From the NCBI RefSeq assembly GCF_050908995.1, contig NC_135126.1:3720001-3784000 (forward strand): a stretch of DNA of 64,000 nt, written 5' to 3'. Below, in pieces: positions 1-12,172 of the stretch (the stretch's first letter is position 1; every line of letters starts with the position of its first letter). Both the position numbers and the translations under genes were made by a program. Under the pieces are notes generated by a model. The model made no database searches and was not told the DNA's origin. It saw nothing but the letters and a program-made list of their open reading frames with translations. This DNA is from Andrena cerasifolii. Its lineage: Eukaryota; Arthropoda; Insecta; Hymenoptera; Andrenidae.

Positions 1-1748
1 GTGACACTGGCCGGCGGACCGCGCGGATAGAGTTTGCACGTTGCACATGGTATATGGCGACGTATCGTGAGTGTAAAATACCGCGTACACGTTGTAGGCA
101 GCAGGTACCTGCGCTACCGGTGCATGAAATATAAATAATTAGTATGATATATAAGCCGCCTGCGGCCGGGTGTGCCGGGCGCGATATATCGACGCGACCC
201 ACGGCTTTATTTCGAGAGCGGCCACATTTTATCCGCTAAATTAGCTTTTCCACCTGCGATTTATGTCGCCCACTTCGAGGAAATTACTGGCAAAATTAGA
301 TAAAAGACGACTGGAGGAAAGACTTGGGAAAGAAATTAAGGAACTTTTTATCAACAAGCTTCGCCCTCCACGAGACATTGTATTGAGTTTCCCAATGACA
401 GAGTAAATCATTCTCGCTGTGTCGACGGAAATTATTAAGCTTTTCATCCATATTCAATTTCTTCGGGATAACGGAAGCAAGGCTCGAATCAAACGATTAT
501 CGAAACCCAGCGGGGCTCGCGATAAAACGACCAAGCAGTTTATGGACACTTTCCTATCCAGCGAAACAAGCTGTATATCGGTTTATCGCGCGGTCCCAGC
601 CTCCCGGCAGCGTACGGCGAACGATTTATGTGGTCATCGTAAAAATAACCCTCCGCGCAATCGTGTCGGAAGCGAAATGGAAGGGAACAATTAAATCACT
701 TTGTTCCTTTCGCCGGCACATATTCGGCCGGGAAATAACCGTGGAAAGTGCACGGAGGCTCGGCTCGGTCAGTTTTTACAATAGAAGTGGAAAAAAGGAT
801 AACGAGGAGGAGACGACGACAGATAACGCCGAGCACTGACTGGCGTACTGGCTCCAAACCCCGCCGAACCCCCGACCCTCCTTTCGCTAACTCTCGGTCC
901 CTTCAACTCGCCTCATAGAGCCACATTCTCGAGCGATCCATTTCCAGATTAAACACGCGTAAAACTCCACTCCGGTGCGGTACATACAAGAAGCTCCGTT
1001 GCGCTCTGTCCCACGGCCCGCTCCTATTTCCGTTTCTCTCCCTCTCATTCGCCACCCTCGCCCCGCCTCTCTTTCATCCACACTCCCGGGGATACCGTGG
1101 GGTCTTATCTGTCCCTTTTTGCGCATGAGTGCCAGGGGTGGGAGACACGAGCCTCAGAAAAACGGGTATGCACGTTTTCGTCTACCGAGCTCGGTCAAAA
1201 AGTCGTTGAGGTGAATCCGTCACTCGAAGAAAGGACTTTTTCGAATCGCCATTGGGCGCCTAATGGAAGGCTTCTTCTCGAAGGTCCGCGGCCATGAGTC
1301 TGCCTCGTAATAAGTAAGCTGTCATCGCTCGAGCGATGACAAGGGAGTTCTTTGTTTCAGGGGGTTGATACACTAAATCCCATTCTTCGAAATCAGAACT
1401 GAGGCACGATAGAATAGACGTTGCCTTGCTTTCGCGGAAATACGCACACTTTTCGGTACGGGTAAGCCGCGTCCCGTCTTCTCGTACGAATCTCCTTGGC
1501 GAGTCGGGGGAATTTGACAAAGTTGCATCGAGGTGAAAACGGGTGGTCCGGAGACGAAAGCGGGGAAGGTATATAGAGAAAGAGAGGACCTCGGAGAAAT
1601 TACCGCAAGCGTTTCGTCCCTCTCTTTTTCTCGGCCTTTCCTCCGCCAGCCTTCGTCTTTTTCACGCGTGGACTCGGCTGGCACGTCAATGCTTTCAGGC
1701 GATAAAGTGCTTTTCTTTACGAAACCACCATCCGTCGCACAAGCGCGG

Positions 1749-1788
1749 CCAATCAGGCGACAATGGCTCGTAAATTCGAGCCAATCAG
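1749..1788 (+). promoter_or_regulatory. Pair of CCAATCAG boxes around a small hairpin
   Basis: CCAATCAG occurs at 1749-1756 and again at 1781-1788, 32 bp apart and in the same orientation. Between them, overlapping the second box by two bases, GGCTCG-TAAATT-CGAGCC (1765-1782) is a perfect inverted repeat. CCAAT boxes of this form bind NF-Y-type factors. No transcript start is evident. Confidence 0.2.
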
Positions 1789-3215
1789 GAGGGAAGCCGA
1801 GACGTGACCGCGGCAACGGTGCGATATTGCTTATGAATTATTTAAGCGGCCAGAATAACAATGTCCTTTCTCTCTCCTCCCTCCCCTCGTTTCTATCTCT
1901 CCATCCCCGTGTTTCCTCTATTCTACGTGTAGGCAATTCACGCAATACGCCAAATTGTCCGCGTCTCCTTTCCTGGCCGGCGTTCAGGTCCGCGTCCGGC
2001 TCCCCTTCGCGATTAGCAGGGCCAGCTTTAATTTATGACAATCCCGTCGGATCTCGGCGGGACGCGCTACGTCTTATCGGCTTAAGTGTTTCCAATAACA
2101 CCGGGGACAAGAAAACGAACTATGCAATTACCTGGCAAGCTTCGACTTCGATAATCGACAACACCCTTTCGAGTTCCCAGCCCCGTGCCGGACCACCGTG
2201 TCGGCTGACTCCAAAGTCCCGAACTACTTACTCCGTGGGAACGTGTACACACTGTTCGATTCCTGCTCCGATCATTGCGCGCCCTCCGCCCGTAATGGAA
2301 CGTTGTTTAAGAGCGTGCGCGTTACGAAATTGATTACCGTGCGACGTGAGCGGCGCGACTCGTTCCCCTTCCGATTTCATCTCTGAGTTCCCGTTAACGA
2401 CGGGTCAAGAGCGAGGATCTCACATCGGTGTATTAATTTCAGAATCGTTGACCAACGATTGAAATGCAAACTAGTGGAATCGCTGAACACTGTGCATTTC
2501 ACTGGAATGTTCACTGGACGCTCCACGTATTTTGATATTTTACTTCGCGGCGAGCTTTCACCTCTTCCAGGTCCCCGGGCCTGGCTCGTGTCAATCCGTC
2601 GCCAACAGTTCGGCAAGTTCACAATTCCGTCGACGCTCCTTCTTCCGCGACCGACTCGCGAGTTCCTGAAGGGATATTATGCCCGGTACGCTCTGCCTGC
2701 AGCCGCAATTTCAGTTCGGTCTGCTGGACCTCGTTGTCCGTGACACTTTGACGCAACTCCGGACAGAGGAGCGGTGTCCACAGGGCGCTTGTGCAAGGCA
2801 GTTATGAGTTGCTTAATTGTTTTGTCACTGTTCCTCGTCCCTACCCTCTGCGTCGTCGCCGCCCCCTCGCCGTTTCTCTCGCCCTCTCGCCCCTTCCTTG
2901 TCATCGTCGCCGTGATGGTGTGCTCGTCGCAGAGGCGCGTCCTCCTTCACCGTTGTTGCCTCCGTTACGTCCTGGCAGCTCTGTCGTAGAGTTCCTCGAA
3001 TGCTCGGGATCGCTTCTGGAATAGTACTGGCTTACCCCTTGACAAGTTATCCGTGGGATTCTAACGTTAGGAAAATCGATATGTACCGGGACACCATTGT
3101 TTGCCGACGGAGATTCGCAGGATGGACCGCGAGGAATAACTGTTGCTTAAGTTATTCACACGCCGGGGGAAATCAATTCGACGCGATATTCTCCCTCGTT
3201 CCTTTTGCTTTCTTG

Positions 3216-3244
3216 CCCCTCCCCCCCCCCACCCCCGCCCCTCC
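3216..3244. repeat. C-rich run (G-quadruplex potential on the minus strand)
   Basis: CCCC-T-C10-A-CCCCC-G-CCCC within 29 bp, giving four or more G-runs on the complementary strand. Confidence 0.8.
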
Positions 3245-3699
3245 ATTTGCGCGCGTTGCATATTTATGAAGCGTTTGGAATGTTGAAAGAGTCTCGAGCA
3301 AGCTCGTAATACGCTTTCGCGGGACCGGTTCGAGAAGCCGAGGGAACAAGGACGTTTCTACGTGGATAAAGTTAAACTGTAGTTAACGGTGTTAGTGTAA
3401 TTTTGATAGTAAAGTCCTCTGTCTCTTCCTCTGACGATTTCCAGGGTCGTCTCATAGACACGAGTTGTTCAAAGAAGAACATTGCAAGGGGTGGATTGTT
3501 ATAACAAGTAGCCTTTTATGTTCTTTTTGTAACCGCAATTAATACGCCGAATAACCAAAGTTTGGCACCGTGTAAGTTACTTATGTGAATAGAAACAGAA
3601 ACTGGGGCTTACGCATGCATTTACATAGTGAAGTTGTTATTACTCTTGAACTATGACTCTTGTTCGATGCATCCATAAATAATAAGCAATTGTTTAGGT

Positions 3700-4436
3700 C
3701 AGGCCTTCCCAAGCAGGGGAAATGCACTTCTAAAACAGATGTTTCGGTTCTCCCTCCACCGGTGCGCCTTCAGCTAAGGTGGGACGACTCCTACAACCCT
3801 CTCTCCGAGGAGACAGTAACGTCGCTGAGAAGCATGTTGGGCGCTTTAGGGCGAAAGTACCAAATGTGTCAAATTTTTATAGGAAATTTCATAATGAATT
3901 AAAAATAGTAGGAAAAATTAAAATTTAAACTAGTTTAAATTAAAAATTAAAAATTAAAATTTAAACTAGTTTAAATTAAAAATTAAAATTTAAACTAGTT
4001 TAAATTAAAAATTAAAATTTAAACTAGTTTAAATTAAAAATTAAAAATTAAAATTTAAACTAGTTTAAATTAAAAATTAAAATTTAAAATTTAAACTAGT
4101 TTAAATTAAAAATTAAAAATTAAAATTTAAACTAGTTTAAATTTTAATCTAACAATGTATGTAATATATTTTTTGTAATTCTTTTTACGTCATTTTGAAA
4201 TGCTAGTTTAAATTTTAATTTTTCCTACTATTTTTAAGTCATTATGAAATTTCCTATAAAAATTTGACACATTTGGTACTTTCGCCCTAAAGCGCCCAAC
4301 ATGCTTCCCAGCGACGTTACTGTCTCCTCGGAGAGAGGGTTGTAGGAATCGTCCCACCTTAGCTGAAGGCGCACCGGTGGAAGGAGAACCGAAACATCTG
4401 TTTTAGGAGTGCATTTCCCCTACTTGGGAAGGCCTG
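3700..4436. mobile_element. Non-autonomous hAT-like foldback element with 234-bp terminal inverted repeats
   Basis: The left arm (3700-3933) and right arm (4203-4436) are reverse complements with only a handful of mismatches over about 230 bp. The ends read CAGGCCTTCCCAAG and CTTGGGAAGGCCTG. Both sides are flanked by the identical 8-bp duplication GTTTAGGT (3692-3699 and 4437-4444), the target-site size of hAT transposases. The centre is an AT-only tandem array, and there is no transposase. The near-perfect arms and intact duplication suggest a fairly recent insertion, presumably mobilised in trans. A reading frame crossing the left arm (3660-3902) is an artefact of the repeat, not a gene. 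Confidence 0.9.
3921..4145. repeat. AT-rich tandem array in the centre of the hAT-like foldback element
   Basis: Seven copies of a unit containing the palindrome TTAAACTAGTTTAA, with CTAG centres at about 3930, 3966, 3995, 4024, 4060, 4096 and 4132. The spacing is therefore 36, 29, 29, 36, 36 and 36 bp. The two unit lengths differ by a 7-bp AAATTAA insertion. The first unit and a final copy at about 4203 belong to the two inverted arms, so the array seems to have grown by duplicating the inner ends of the arms. Confidence 0.9.
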
Positions 4437-4477
4437 GTTTAGGTAATCAAAGGAAGTCTACTTGATTTATGATCAAT

Positions 4478-4728
4478 CTGATAGCTCGGTACTTCGTCAC
4501 AGTCTCAATATCGTATAGGATGAATAAACTTGACACTCTCACGTAACGTAGGTAAATTTATTCACTGAACTTCACAGGAGCAATTTAAATAGATTGAGTG
4601 AACTGCGCGGTGCGCTGTCCAACCAATGAACGCCCGAATGTAATGTAATGTTGTCCCTTGCGCTTATCACAAGGTATTCCGGTCCTCGGGGTGGGGCGTG
4701 TTTATTAGCGGACACCAGGCTTGCCACA
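4478..4728 (-). mobile_element. Probable solo LTR or LTR fragment (minus orientation)
   Basis: Read on the minus strand, this starts TGTGGCAAGCC (from 4728), has a TATTTAAAT box, then an AATAAA signal (GTGAATAAATTTACC), and runs on to a possible end at TATCA (4478). This order of a TGT start, TATA-like box and polyadenylation signal within about 250 bp is typical of an LTR. I could not find a matching target duplication, and the end nearest the hAT-like element is uncertain. It may be a fragment. No internal retroelement coding region is next to it. Confidence 0.35.
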
Positions 4729-6311
4729 CCTTGTAGTTATACCGATGCTTTTGTCCCAAAATTCACGACAATCGTAACGTGAATGAGGTCGACGAGAAGA
4801 CTATAAGACAATTGATTGCCCAGCCCTTTCGGAACGACTAGAAGGAAAGATACCGCTATCTCGACGAATGATCTGCTTATGAATTCACCGAAACATTGAG
4901 GTTGCAATTTTGTCGCTGGGGAAAATGCAAGAGCTTCAGTTGCAAAATCTATGCATCGTTCATTTTCGTCGAGGTACACTTCCGTGCTCGTTCCTGCATT
5001 ATATCGCGCTACGGGCACCGTGGATGGGTTGTTTTTACGAGAAAGAACGAATAGGGGACGGTGGAAGGGAGCGTTTGTAAAATAAAATGAGCGCAACATT
5101 AATTAGTAATTTGTAGTGGCCGTTTTAATGCCCGTGCTCCGCCAGTAGCGACGCTAAAATCTGGGCGAGGAAGGAGAGGGGCGTGGAAGTAGCCGAGGGT
5201 AAGGAAGGAGGAATATTAGGGGTTTCATTAAGTCGACGCGAAGACTAGAATAAAGGGTGAAGCAGAAAGCAAGAAATAAAGGAATCCCGGGAATTCGAGA
5301 TTTCGAAATCCCGTAAGTGGAAGCCAACTTTATGAATGCCCCTTCAAGGATCGACGCTTTTCATTGCTTCTTAAGAATGATTGCTTTATTTGTCGGGGAA
5401 GTAGTACCGACGAGGATCAATCGCTACTTCGAGGAAGCTTTTAATTAAACTTTAATCCGCGGACCTACCCTGCAATTTCCTAGGCTACCGACGCAGCTCT
5501 ATTTCGTATTGTTGCCATGGGGTTTCAAGCGTGCATCCCCCGGACGCCTTAATTAGTGAATTATTTCCGGGTAATTTGACGTGCGAAGTATTCAATTAGG
5601 TTAATAATTTAGCTACCGTCGTTGATACAGAATCTCATAACTTCTGGTCACAGTCGGTTTACGTTTATTGAATTCTTCTTCGGTGGTTTTTCCTTCTCAG
5701 TAAGAGAGAGACTGTCTCCCACGAAACAGTTGTTTATAAGAAGAAAAGCACGTTATTACAGATGAACCGTTAGTTTGCTTTATACGGGAAAAGAAATATC
5801 GCCGACGGTGTTGATCGTCCCGTCGTTGACGCTTGACTGACCGACGTTTTGCTTTCGCACCCGTGCGCCAGTGACTTGTTTGTGTTTGAAAAATTCCTAC
5901 GTGTTTGCGGAGTGTTTGAGTTATAACGCGCTTGCAGCAAAGCCTCGATAATTTGTCACCGGCGCGCGACCTATTTTTTATTTTCCGCTTTGTTTTCCAG
6001 CGGGTCTCTCGTACACTTGGTTCCATTACTTGTGTGCATGCATAAATCTGCGTTACTTCCTCTCCGCGGCGTTCCCATGTGATTCGTCCATTCCGCGGGT
6101 TCGTCAGTCCTTGGCCGCGCGAAAAATAGCAGAAGCAAGACAGGAATATAGTTCAAGAACAACGACGAGGAATAAAGCCAACGACGCGTGGTTGCGTGCA
6201 ACATTTGCTACCATAAAGTGGGGCCCCCGTTCCTGCGAATATCTTTATTGGGTGTGTAACAAACAAGGACGATATTCTGCTAACTAAAACAGTGGAATAT
6301 ATCCAGGGCTC

Positions 6312-6334
6312 GAGAGAGAGAGAGGGGGAGAGAG
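6312..6334. repeat. (GA)n-type microsatellite
   Basis: Interrupted GA repeat with one G5 run in the middle. Confidence 0.85.
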
Positions 6335-9189
6335 CAAATCCAGACTAGCTCAGGTGTTTATTATTTCTGGAAAAGCAATTACACATGCACCAGCACAGAA
6401 ATCTCGCAGCGAACGAGCAGCTTAATTTCCCCATATCCGTTGCTTCGACGCGACCCGAAAATATCCTTCCTCTCGGCAATATGATCGAAAACAAAAGAAC
6501 ACCAGGTCGTGGCGTTAATATCCGGGGAAGGGTGGGGGTTGGGGCGCGGACGAAAGTGTCGGTGACAAGCGAGAGGATTACACCAATCCCACCGCGGCAG
6601 TCGAAAACCAAGAAACGGCGGGAGGGGACGTGTGACACGTATACGTATATCCCACTTTTAATATCTTTTTATTCTGAAAATAGTTAATTAAAATCCGGCG
6701 TTCGCGCGGCGCCCGCGAAAACCGCCCTCTCGTAATATCCATTCCGGCTAATCTCCGTTGAAATATCATTGGACTAATAAACCTCGTTTTTAGCCGGCAT
6801 CCGCGCGTGGCTCCGGGATTTTACATGACAAAAGAGACAAATACATTAAACGAATCAAAAGGGCGTGATTAGTGGCTTGCCGACGCGCTGCCTTTATTTC
6901 TTAATAAAGTCGGATTAGACGCGCGAAGCTCGTCGAGCTTTCTCTCGTTTCCCGCGGGGCCGAGCGGGCGGGGTCGTTATCCGTTCGTTTCCTCGACCTG
7001 TCCTCGCGTCTCCTTCGTAAAAAGGAAGTACATCGTGTCGGCAGATGCCGGCTGCTAAAGCGTTCAGGCCGCGCGCCGCCCGCGATATTGGCTGGCGCCG
7101 AATGCCGGTGACGTTGCCGAGAAGAATTCTGACAAGCGTTGTTATTAAAAATTCCCTGCCACCTCTAGCGCGCGCCGGGCTGCGGTGCTGAAAAAATCAA
7201 AACAGACGCGCGTGTCGGGCCGACAGCGCAACGACAGCGCCGGATAAATCGAGGGTGCCCCGGCGGCAGCCCCTCTATCGATATCGTATCAATTCCCTTT
7301 TTGCTCCTGAACTCGGTCGGCGGTCGCCTGCTGACGAGACTCCGCGCAAATACACCGTGGCGGACGCCACGTGACTCGCCGCGACCGGTAATTTATGCGC
7401 AAGGGCGACGCGTGGCCGCCTACTCGCCTGTAATTGCGAATGCAGGACGCAACGGACACCGTAGGTACTCGCGGCGGGGGATGTTTTGTTCTAATCAGAC
7501 CGACCCAATTACGCTTTAATCCGCCGCGATAAAGGCTGGCATTCGAAAACGGGCGACGTGCACGCGCGTATATAACCGCGTGAACCGGTAATCGCGGTTA
7601 ATTTCTTGATTAACCTTTGGCTTTGATTCATAATTTGCGCCGCGGTTATATCGTTTCGCCTCGGCTTTTAAATTCACCTCGCGCCGGTTGCGTGTACCTG
7701 CGCGCGCGTGCACTAAAATATTATATAAAGTGGAGTGCGGAAAATTAACGACCTGAATTATTATCAGTTGCTTCTGAAACTGATCGTCGCCGGTATCGTG
7801 TGTAGTAAAGCAGAGTCTTTGAATAATGAAATCGAAAAGCAGTGGAAGCTCTCGTTGCTACGCGAAGGGTCAATATTTCTTTGTGTTTTATTTCGATTTC
7901 GAAAAGCAGGCAAGGCTGAAGAGAATACAGTTATCAACGTGATACGTCGCGTCGTGGTGCACGTTTAATAATAATTGCGACTGCAGCTTCCTAGGGTACC
8001 CATCACAAATCTGCCATGCGCACACACGAATCCCATTCGAATGGCACATTACGAGACGTATAATTCACCGTCCTACATTCCTGCTGATTCGCAGGCTCGC
8101 TTTAAGGTGGTCGTCGCTAAATTTTATCACTCGCATTTTTTATCCTTCACCAGACGAGGGAAAAAGGCCCTCGCTGGGAGGCGCGCATATCCGGCGCGTT
8201 TTATGCGGCAACGCAGCTGAACGCGGCGAGTTCCGTTGAAATTCCAGCTCGCGCTGCTAAATGATAAAACTGGATTACGCCATGCTCCCCCTCCCTTTCC
8301 CATTCACCGGGGCCTTTCAATAGCGAGAAATTACAGGCTCTCCCTCTCCTAAACCGTGGAAAGGAAAGGCGAAATTCACAGGCATGTTACAAGCGTGCGC
8401 GCAATATCGATTACACGTGGTCAGTATGTCTGTTGAACAATAGAGGTCGTGTTTCCGAAATTATTTAAAATTCCGTGCGCCGTTCGTTTAACTGAAAGAT
8501 AATAAAGGAGATGCTGTATCGAAGATCATGCGAAGCGAGTTTAAAGTATTAAAAGGGCTGTAAAAGTCAGGGGTCGCGGCTTGTTTTTCCAGTCGCTCTT
8601 TTCATTACACGTAACTCCCGAGCGCGAAATAATTTACATTGGATCGAAGTGGACCGAGTCCATTTTTATCGGCTATACATCTTGGAGCGCGGTACATCGG
8701 CTGAGAGAGGGTGAGGGTTGGTTACGCAGCTGGCGCCGAATATTAAAAGCGATCGCTCAGTTCGCGTAGTAACTGACCACCCTATCTGCCTGCAGATATA
8801 ATAAATCCGCGGCCTCCGTGTTACAGTATTTCACAGCGTTGCTCGTGGTTAGTGGATGTAACGAATGCATCGCGATAGGCCTTGACATACGGCGACAAGT
8901 GTAACTTTGTCGAAGTAATATGATTCCCTGACAACATAGCTTTTCGATGCGCAGTCTGATTTTCTTCTAAAATATTCATTACGTTAAAGAGTATAAGCGT
9001 TCAATCAATGCTCGAGAAGCTACTAGGTTTTACAATAAATTAACTTTAGCCACAAGCACTAAGTTTCTGTGTGAAAAAGTAACAGAACCAGGTCTTACTG
9101 GAAGGGAGAGCAAGAAAGCTTCTTAATTTCAAGATTTCTTAAACACATACCGCTTTTATAAGATTAACAGAACTCGGGAAATAAGAAAG

Positions 9190-9206
9190 TATATATATAT
9201 ATATAT
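9190..9206. repeat. (TA)n microsatellite
   Basis: Uninterrupted TA dinucleotides in an AT-rich stretch. Confidence 0.85.
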
Positions 9207-11058
9207 GTATTCCTCGCGATGAAGTTAAGAAATGTTGTTCCTCAATCTTCCCCGCGGTTCTTTGTTCAACAAGTCCCCGGGACGAAACTTTCCGATCCTT
9301 TTTGCTCCACCCGATCGTAATCTACTCTGGCAAATAACTTACATTACATTAGTTCCTCTATATCCCAGTGACGTCCCGAACTGCCCGGGAATGACAGTTA
9401 CAACAGCCATTACGGCCAGTTTCGAGGATACGGAGGAACTTTATGACCCGGCAAAAACATCGAACTTTCGTGTACTTTCCAGTTTGCTGAGAGAAATCTG
9501 TATTTTCGCGGTGTCTGTGCCGACACGAGCTGTTACAATCATTAGAAACTACCGGAAGAATGCTCCTATGTTTTTCAAGTAACAAACACTTCCATTGGGT
9601 CGTCCCAGGTCCGTCTGGGGGCAATATCGCGAGCTTGTTGAACTTTTCACTGCTTCAAGGCGAAAAGTCGAAGTTTTTCATTCAGCAGATTTGTTTTCGC
9701 AGGAATGAAAAAATACTCGTACGTCTATGGATTACCAGACCAATGGTAAGGACGATTGGTTATTTATTTCCTTGTGGAAGACGTGTAGTTGCATACAAAA
9801 TAACTGAATCACATAATCGCGTATCGACTGTAAAACACGGTGATAGAAGAGGAGCGTAAGTAGTAGTGGACGTCTGTAGTCAGACACGCGGTACTCTGCG
9901 TACAGCTGCTGATATATTTGCTCGTACCTTCTTGCGCGTTCATTACTTTGCAAAATTGATTAATGGAAAGGTTGCTTCATGTCATGAAGGTACATTTCCT
10001 ATTTCCTCTGCTCGAACAGTTGTTGCGCAATCCGAGTATAACCAGAGGAGTTCAAGGACAGCGTGCCATGAGCACTGAGCAGTTGGTACCAGTCGAATTT
10101 TCGCTAAAGAGATGGATAACAAAAAGAAAAGAAGCTGTTCCATCCATAGGACCGGTTTATTGTCTCTGGCCCAGTTTTCAAGCGATGACTGTATTGTCCA
10201 GCTTTAAGTCTCTCTCCCTCCAGCCTTCTGCCTCTCCGCGTCACGCTTCTCCTCCCTTTGTAGACCTTTCCGATGTCCGATTTCCATTTAGACGCTTCGT
10301 TCCTCCGGTTCGCGCTCCGTTTCTTTGCTCCTCGTATGGAATCTTCCATTTCCCGTTTCAGCCCCCTAGCACCCCCTTCCTTGTCGTCTCGCTTTCTCCA
10401 CTGTCGTTTGCGCGTTCACTCGCGGATTTGCGAGATCACAGCGGAACGATGGTGCAGAGGGACGACGAGCGTGTCGCGTGGCGATACAGACGCGAACAAC
10501 GGGCGAAAGCTCGCGGAAAAAAACGAGGAACTGGCAAAAAGGGAACGGTCGCGGTGGTGGAAAAAAAAGGAGTGACGACAGAGGTAAAGAGGCAGGCTTT
10601 TCGTCAGGACGGCGAGAAACCGGGAAAACTGGCGACAAACAACGCGCTCGATCAAAGCGTCCAGTGCCATGCGCCCCGCCGGACAACAACGGAACGATGA
10701 AGAGCAAAGGGGCGGGCAGGGGCGGGCGTGGGGGAAATTATCTGCTGCAAAATCACCGCAGCGTATTTGCCTTTAATTTGCCTGGTGAATGAGGCGAGTG
10801 TTTGAGGGCGAAGGGGCCAACGTGACCGTCGTTACCGTCTAGAATGAAAACGAATCGGCGATCCCGCAGATTTAATAATAATTCGTGTTTCCTCCATCTT
10901 CGTGCTGGCCAACGTCAAATATAACGATGTCCGCGATGAGGTCTGTTTCGTTACCTTGTCCCATGCACCCTGGATGTCTTCTGCTCTTGTTCTCCATGTT
11001 CATCACCCTGCTTCTTTCCCTGTGTCATCCCTTTTAATCTTCCACTTAATGTAGGCTA

Positions 11059-12170
11059 AGTCCGGTATAGTTGGGACTTATCGGGTACAATGGGAGAGTC
11101 CGGCCAGTGTTGATGTTTTAAGACTGACGCAAGAGAGGGCACTGTGTGTCATTAATACAAAAGAATTGAATGCGCTTGTTGTTGATTTTGCATTAACCAT
11201 TGTCACAAATATATATTTCAATTATCAGAAACACTTAAGACTTTATGCGAGTCTGAAAGTTTTCAGAGCAAGTTACAGTGCTGGTGATGTTTGAAAGACT
11301 GGTAAGTTTATTTACACTCTTCCGATATTGGGGGATATAATATGCATAAAACTAAAGTGTCACCCCAACAATATGTATGTATTCGTTTTCAATTTATTTT
11401 GACAGGGTGGTAGATCACTCCCTTGATTATGGGATAGTCCGACCACATTAATGCGGGACAGTCCGACCACATTAGTTAAATATACAGTGTGTTAGTTTTA
11501 TCTGGAAAAGCGTAACTATCTCGAAAAATATAAATGGTACCAAAAAGTGTTTCAGACGAAAGTTGTAGGATGTCGAGGGGGACATAGCATGCTCGTATTG
11601 TTTTATTTCTTATTCTTGTAACTGACATCGAAATGTTTTCTAAAAACTACCTACATGTGTCTTTTTTATTGTAAACCCATCTTCAGATTCAGGGAGCGAA
11701 AATTCCATTCTACAATATATATGTCGTTAAAACACTGGGACGAAAACGAATGCGTGGGATGCGGCGAAAACTATTTCGAAATCTCGAAAAGCGACGATTG
11801 GATTAAATGCTGCAGCAGTTGTTTTCATTATACTAGATGCTCCACGTACAAGAATGTTTGCGATTTACGTGGAAATTAACTTCTTCTTGTATTATACTTT
11901 TCGCAAGCTACACTTTTTGTTATTTTCCAAGGTCCGTCTCACTCGTAGTGGGTGGACGCTCTAACCCCGACATGCGTGCGATACCGACCAGTTGCAGTGC
12001 CAATGTTTTTGGTTCAAAATGAAAATAGATATTTAAATTCATCGCACGCTACAATTTATGTATACTCTAAATTGCTTCGGCTTTGCTTTAATTTCTACAA
12101 AACGACAAAAATGTGAAAAACAACGACGCCACAATTTATTTTCCAAAAAGTGGTCGAACTATCCCGGAAT
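11059..12170 (+). mobile_element. Degenerate pogo/Tigger-like DNA transposon remnant
   Basis: Imperfect terminal inverted repeats: AGTCCGGTATAGTTGGGAC at the left, and ATTCCGGGATAGTTCGACC read inward from the right end. Both are bordered by TA (11057-11058 and 12171-12172), the target site of the Tc1/mariner/pogo group. The right-terminal motif GGGATAGTTCGACCAC recurs internally at 11431 and 11455 as GGGAyAGTCCGACCACATTA. The interior retains only a decayed zinc-finger coding fragment; the catalytic domain and DNA-binding domain are gone. Classification rests on the TA borders and the finger, and is moderate. Confidence 0.6.
11655..11879 (+). pseudogene. Remnant of a PHD-like zinc finger from a pogo/Tigger-type transposase C-terminus
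   Basis: A 74-codon open frame inside the pogo-like remnant. From residue 32 it reads ECVGCGENYF, then DDWIKCCSSC, FHYTRC and CDL. Many insect pogo/Tigger-derived proteins end in a C-x2-C ... E-x-W-I-x-C-x2-C ... W-x-H-x2-C ... C-x2-C finger, and the first four cysteines, the Tyr and the DDWI block match. The order of the later ligands is disturbed: FHYTRC stands where WxHExC is expected, and the final cysteine pair is broken (CDLRG). No DDE catalytic residues or helix-turn-helix region are visible. The first 30 residues look unrelated. I judge it a decayed fragment with no function. Confidence 0.5.
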
Positions 12171-12172
12171 TA

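Larger units (their letters stand above)
1..3691. other. Non-coding block, presumably intron of the Musashi/Rbp6 gene
   Basis: GC-rich with CT-rich stretches at 1000-1090 and 1610-1670. It contains the longest open frame of the window (1533-2333, 266 codons), which has no domain, looks like Ser/Arg/Pro-rich chance sequence and overlaps open frames on the other strand. I see only the CCAAT pair and a C-run. Confidence 0.5.
4729..11056. other. Non-coding block
   Basis: No exon, RNA gene or inverted-repeat element recognised. A CpG-rich section spans 6940-7700, and the 245-codon frame at 9963-10700 lies in CT-rich then purine-rich low-complexity DNA and is not credible. The minus frame at 4737-5099 beside the LTR-like fragment has no recognisable domain. 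Confidence 0.5.

Noticed and set aside
1533..2333. 266-codon open frame on the + strand
   Set aside because: No domain or homology recognised, Ser/Arg/Pro-rich composition, overlapping open frames on other frames, no splice or promoter context. Typical of chance frames in CpG-rich DNA.
3320..3345. GGTTCGA tRNA B-box look-alike
   Set aside because: Does not continue to the full B-box (GGTTCGANNCC), and there is no A-box or acceptor stem. Other GGTTCG hits (27953, 36019) fail likewise.
3660..3902. 80-codon frame that looks protein-like
   Set aside because: Starts in flanking DNA and continues into the inverted arm of the hAT-like element; not a gene.
4737..5099. 120-codon minus-strand frame beside the LTR-like fragment
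   Set aside because: No retroelement or host domain recognisable; it lies outside the LTR start on the minus strand.
9963..10700. 245-codon open frame on the + strand
   Set aside because: Runs through a CT-rich then a purine-rich low-complexity stretch; opposite-strand frames are equally open.
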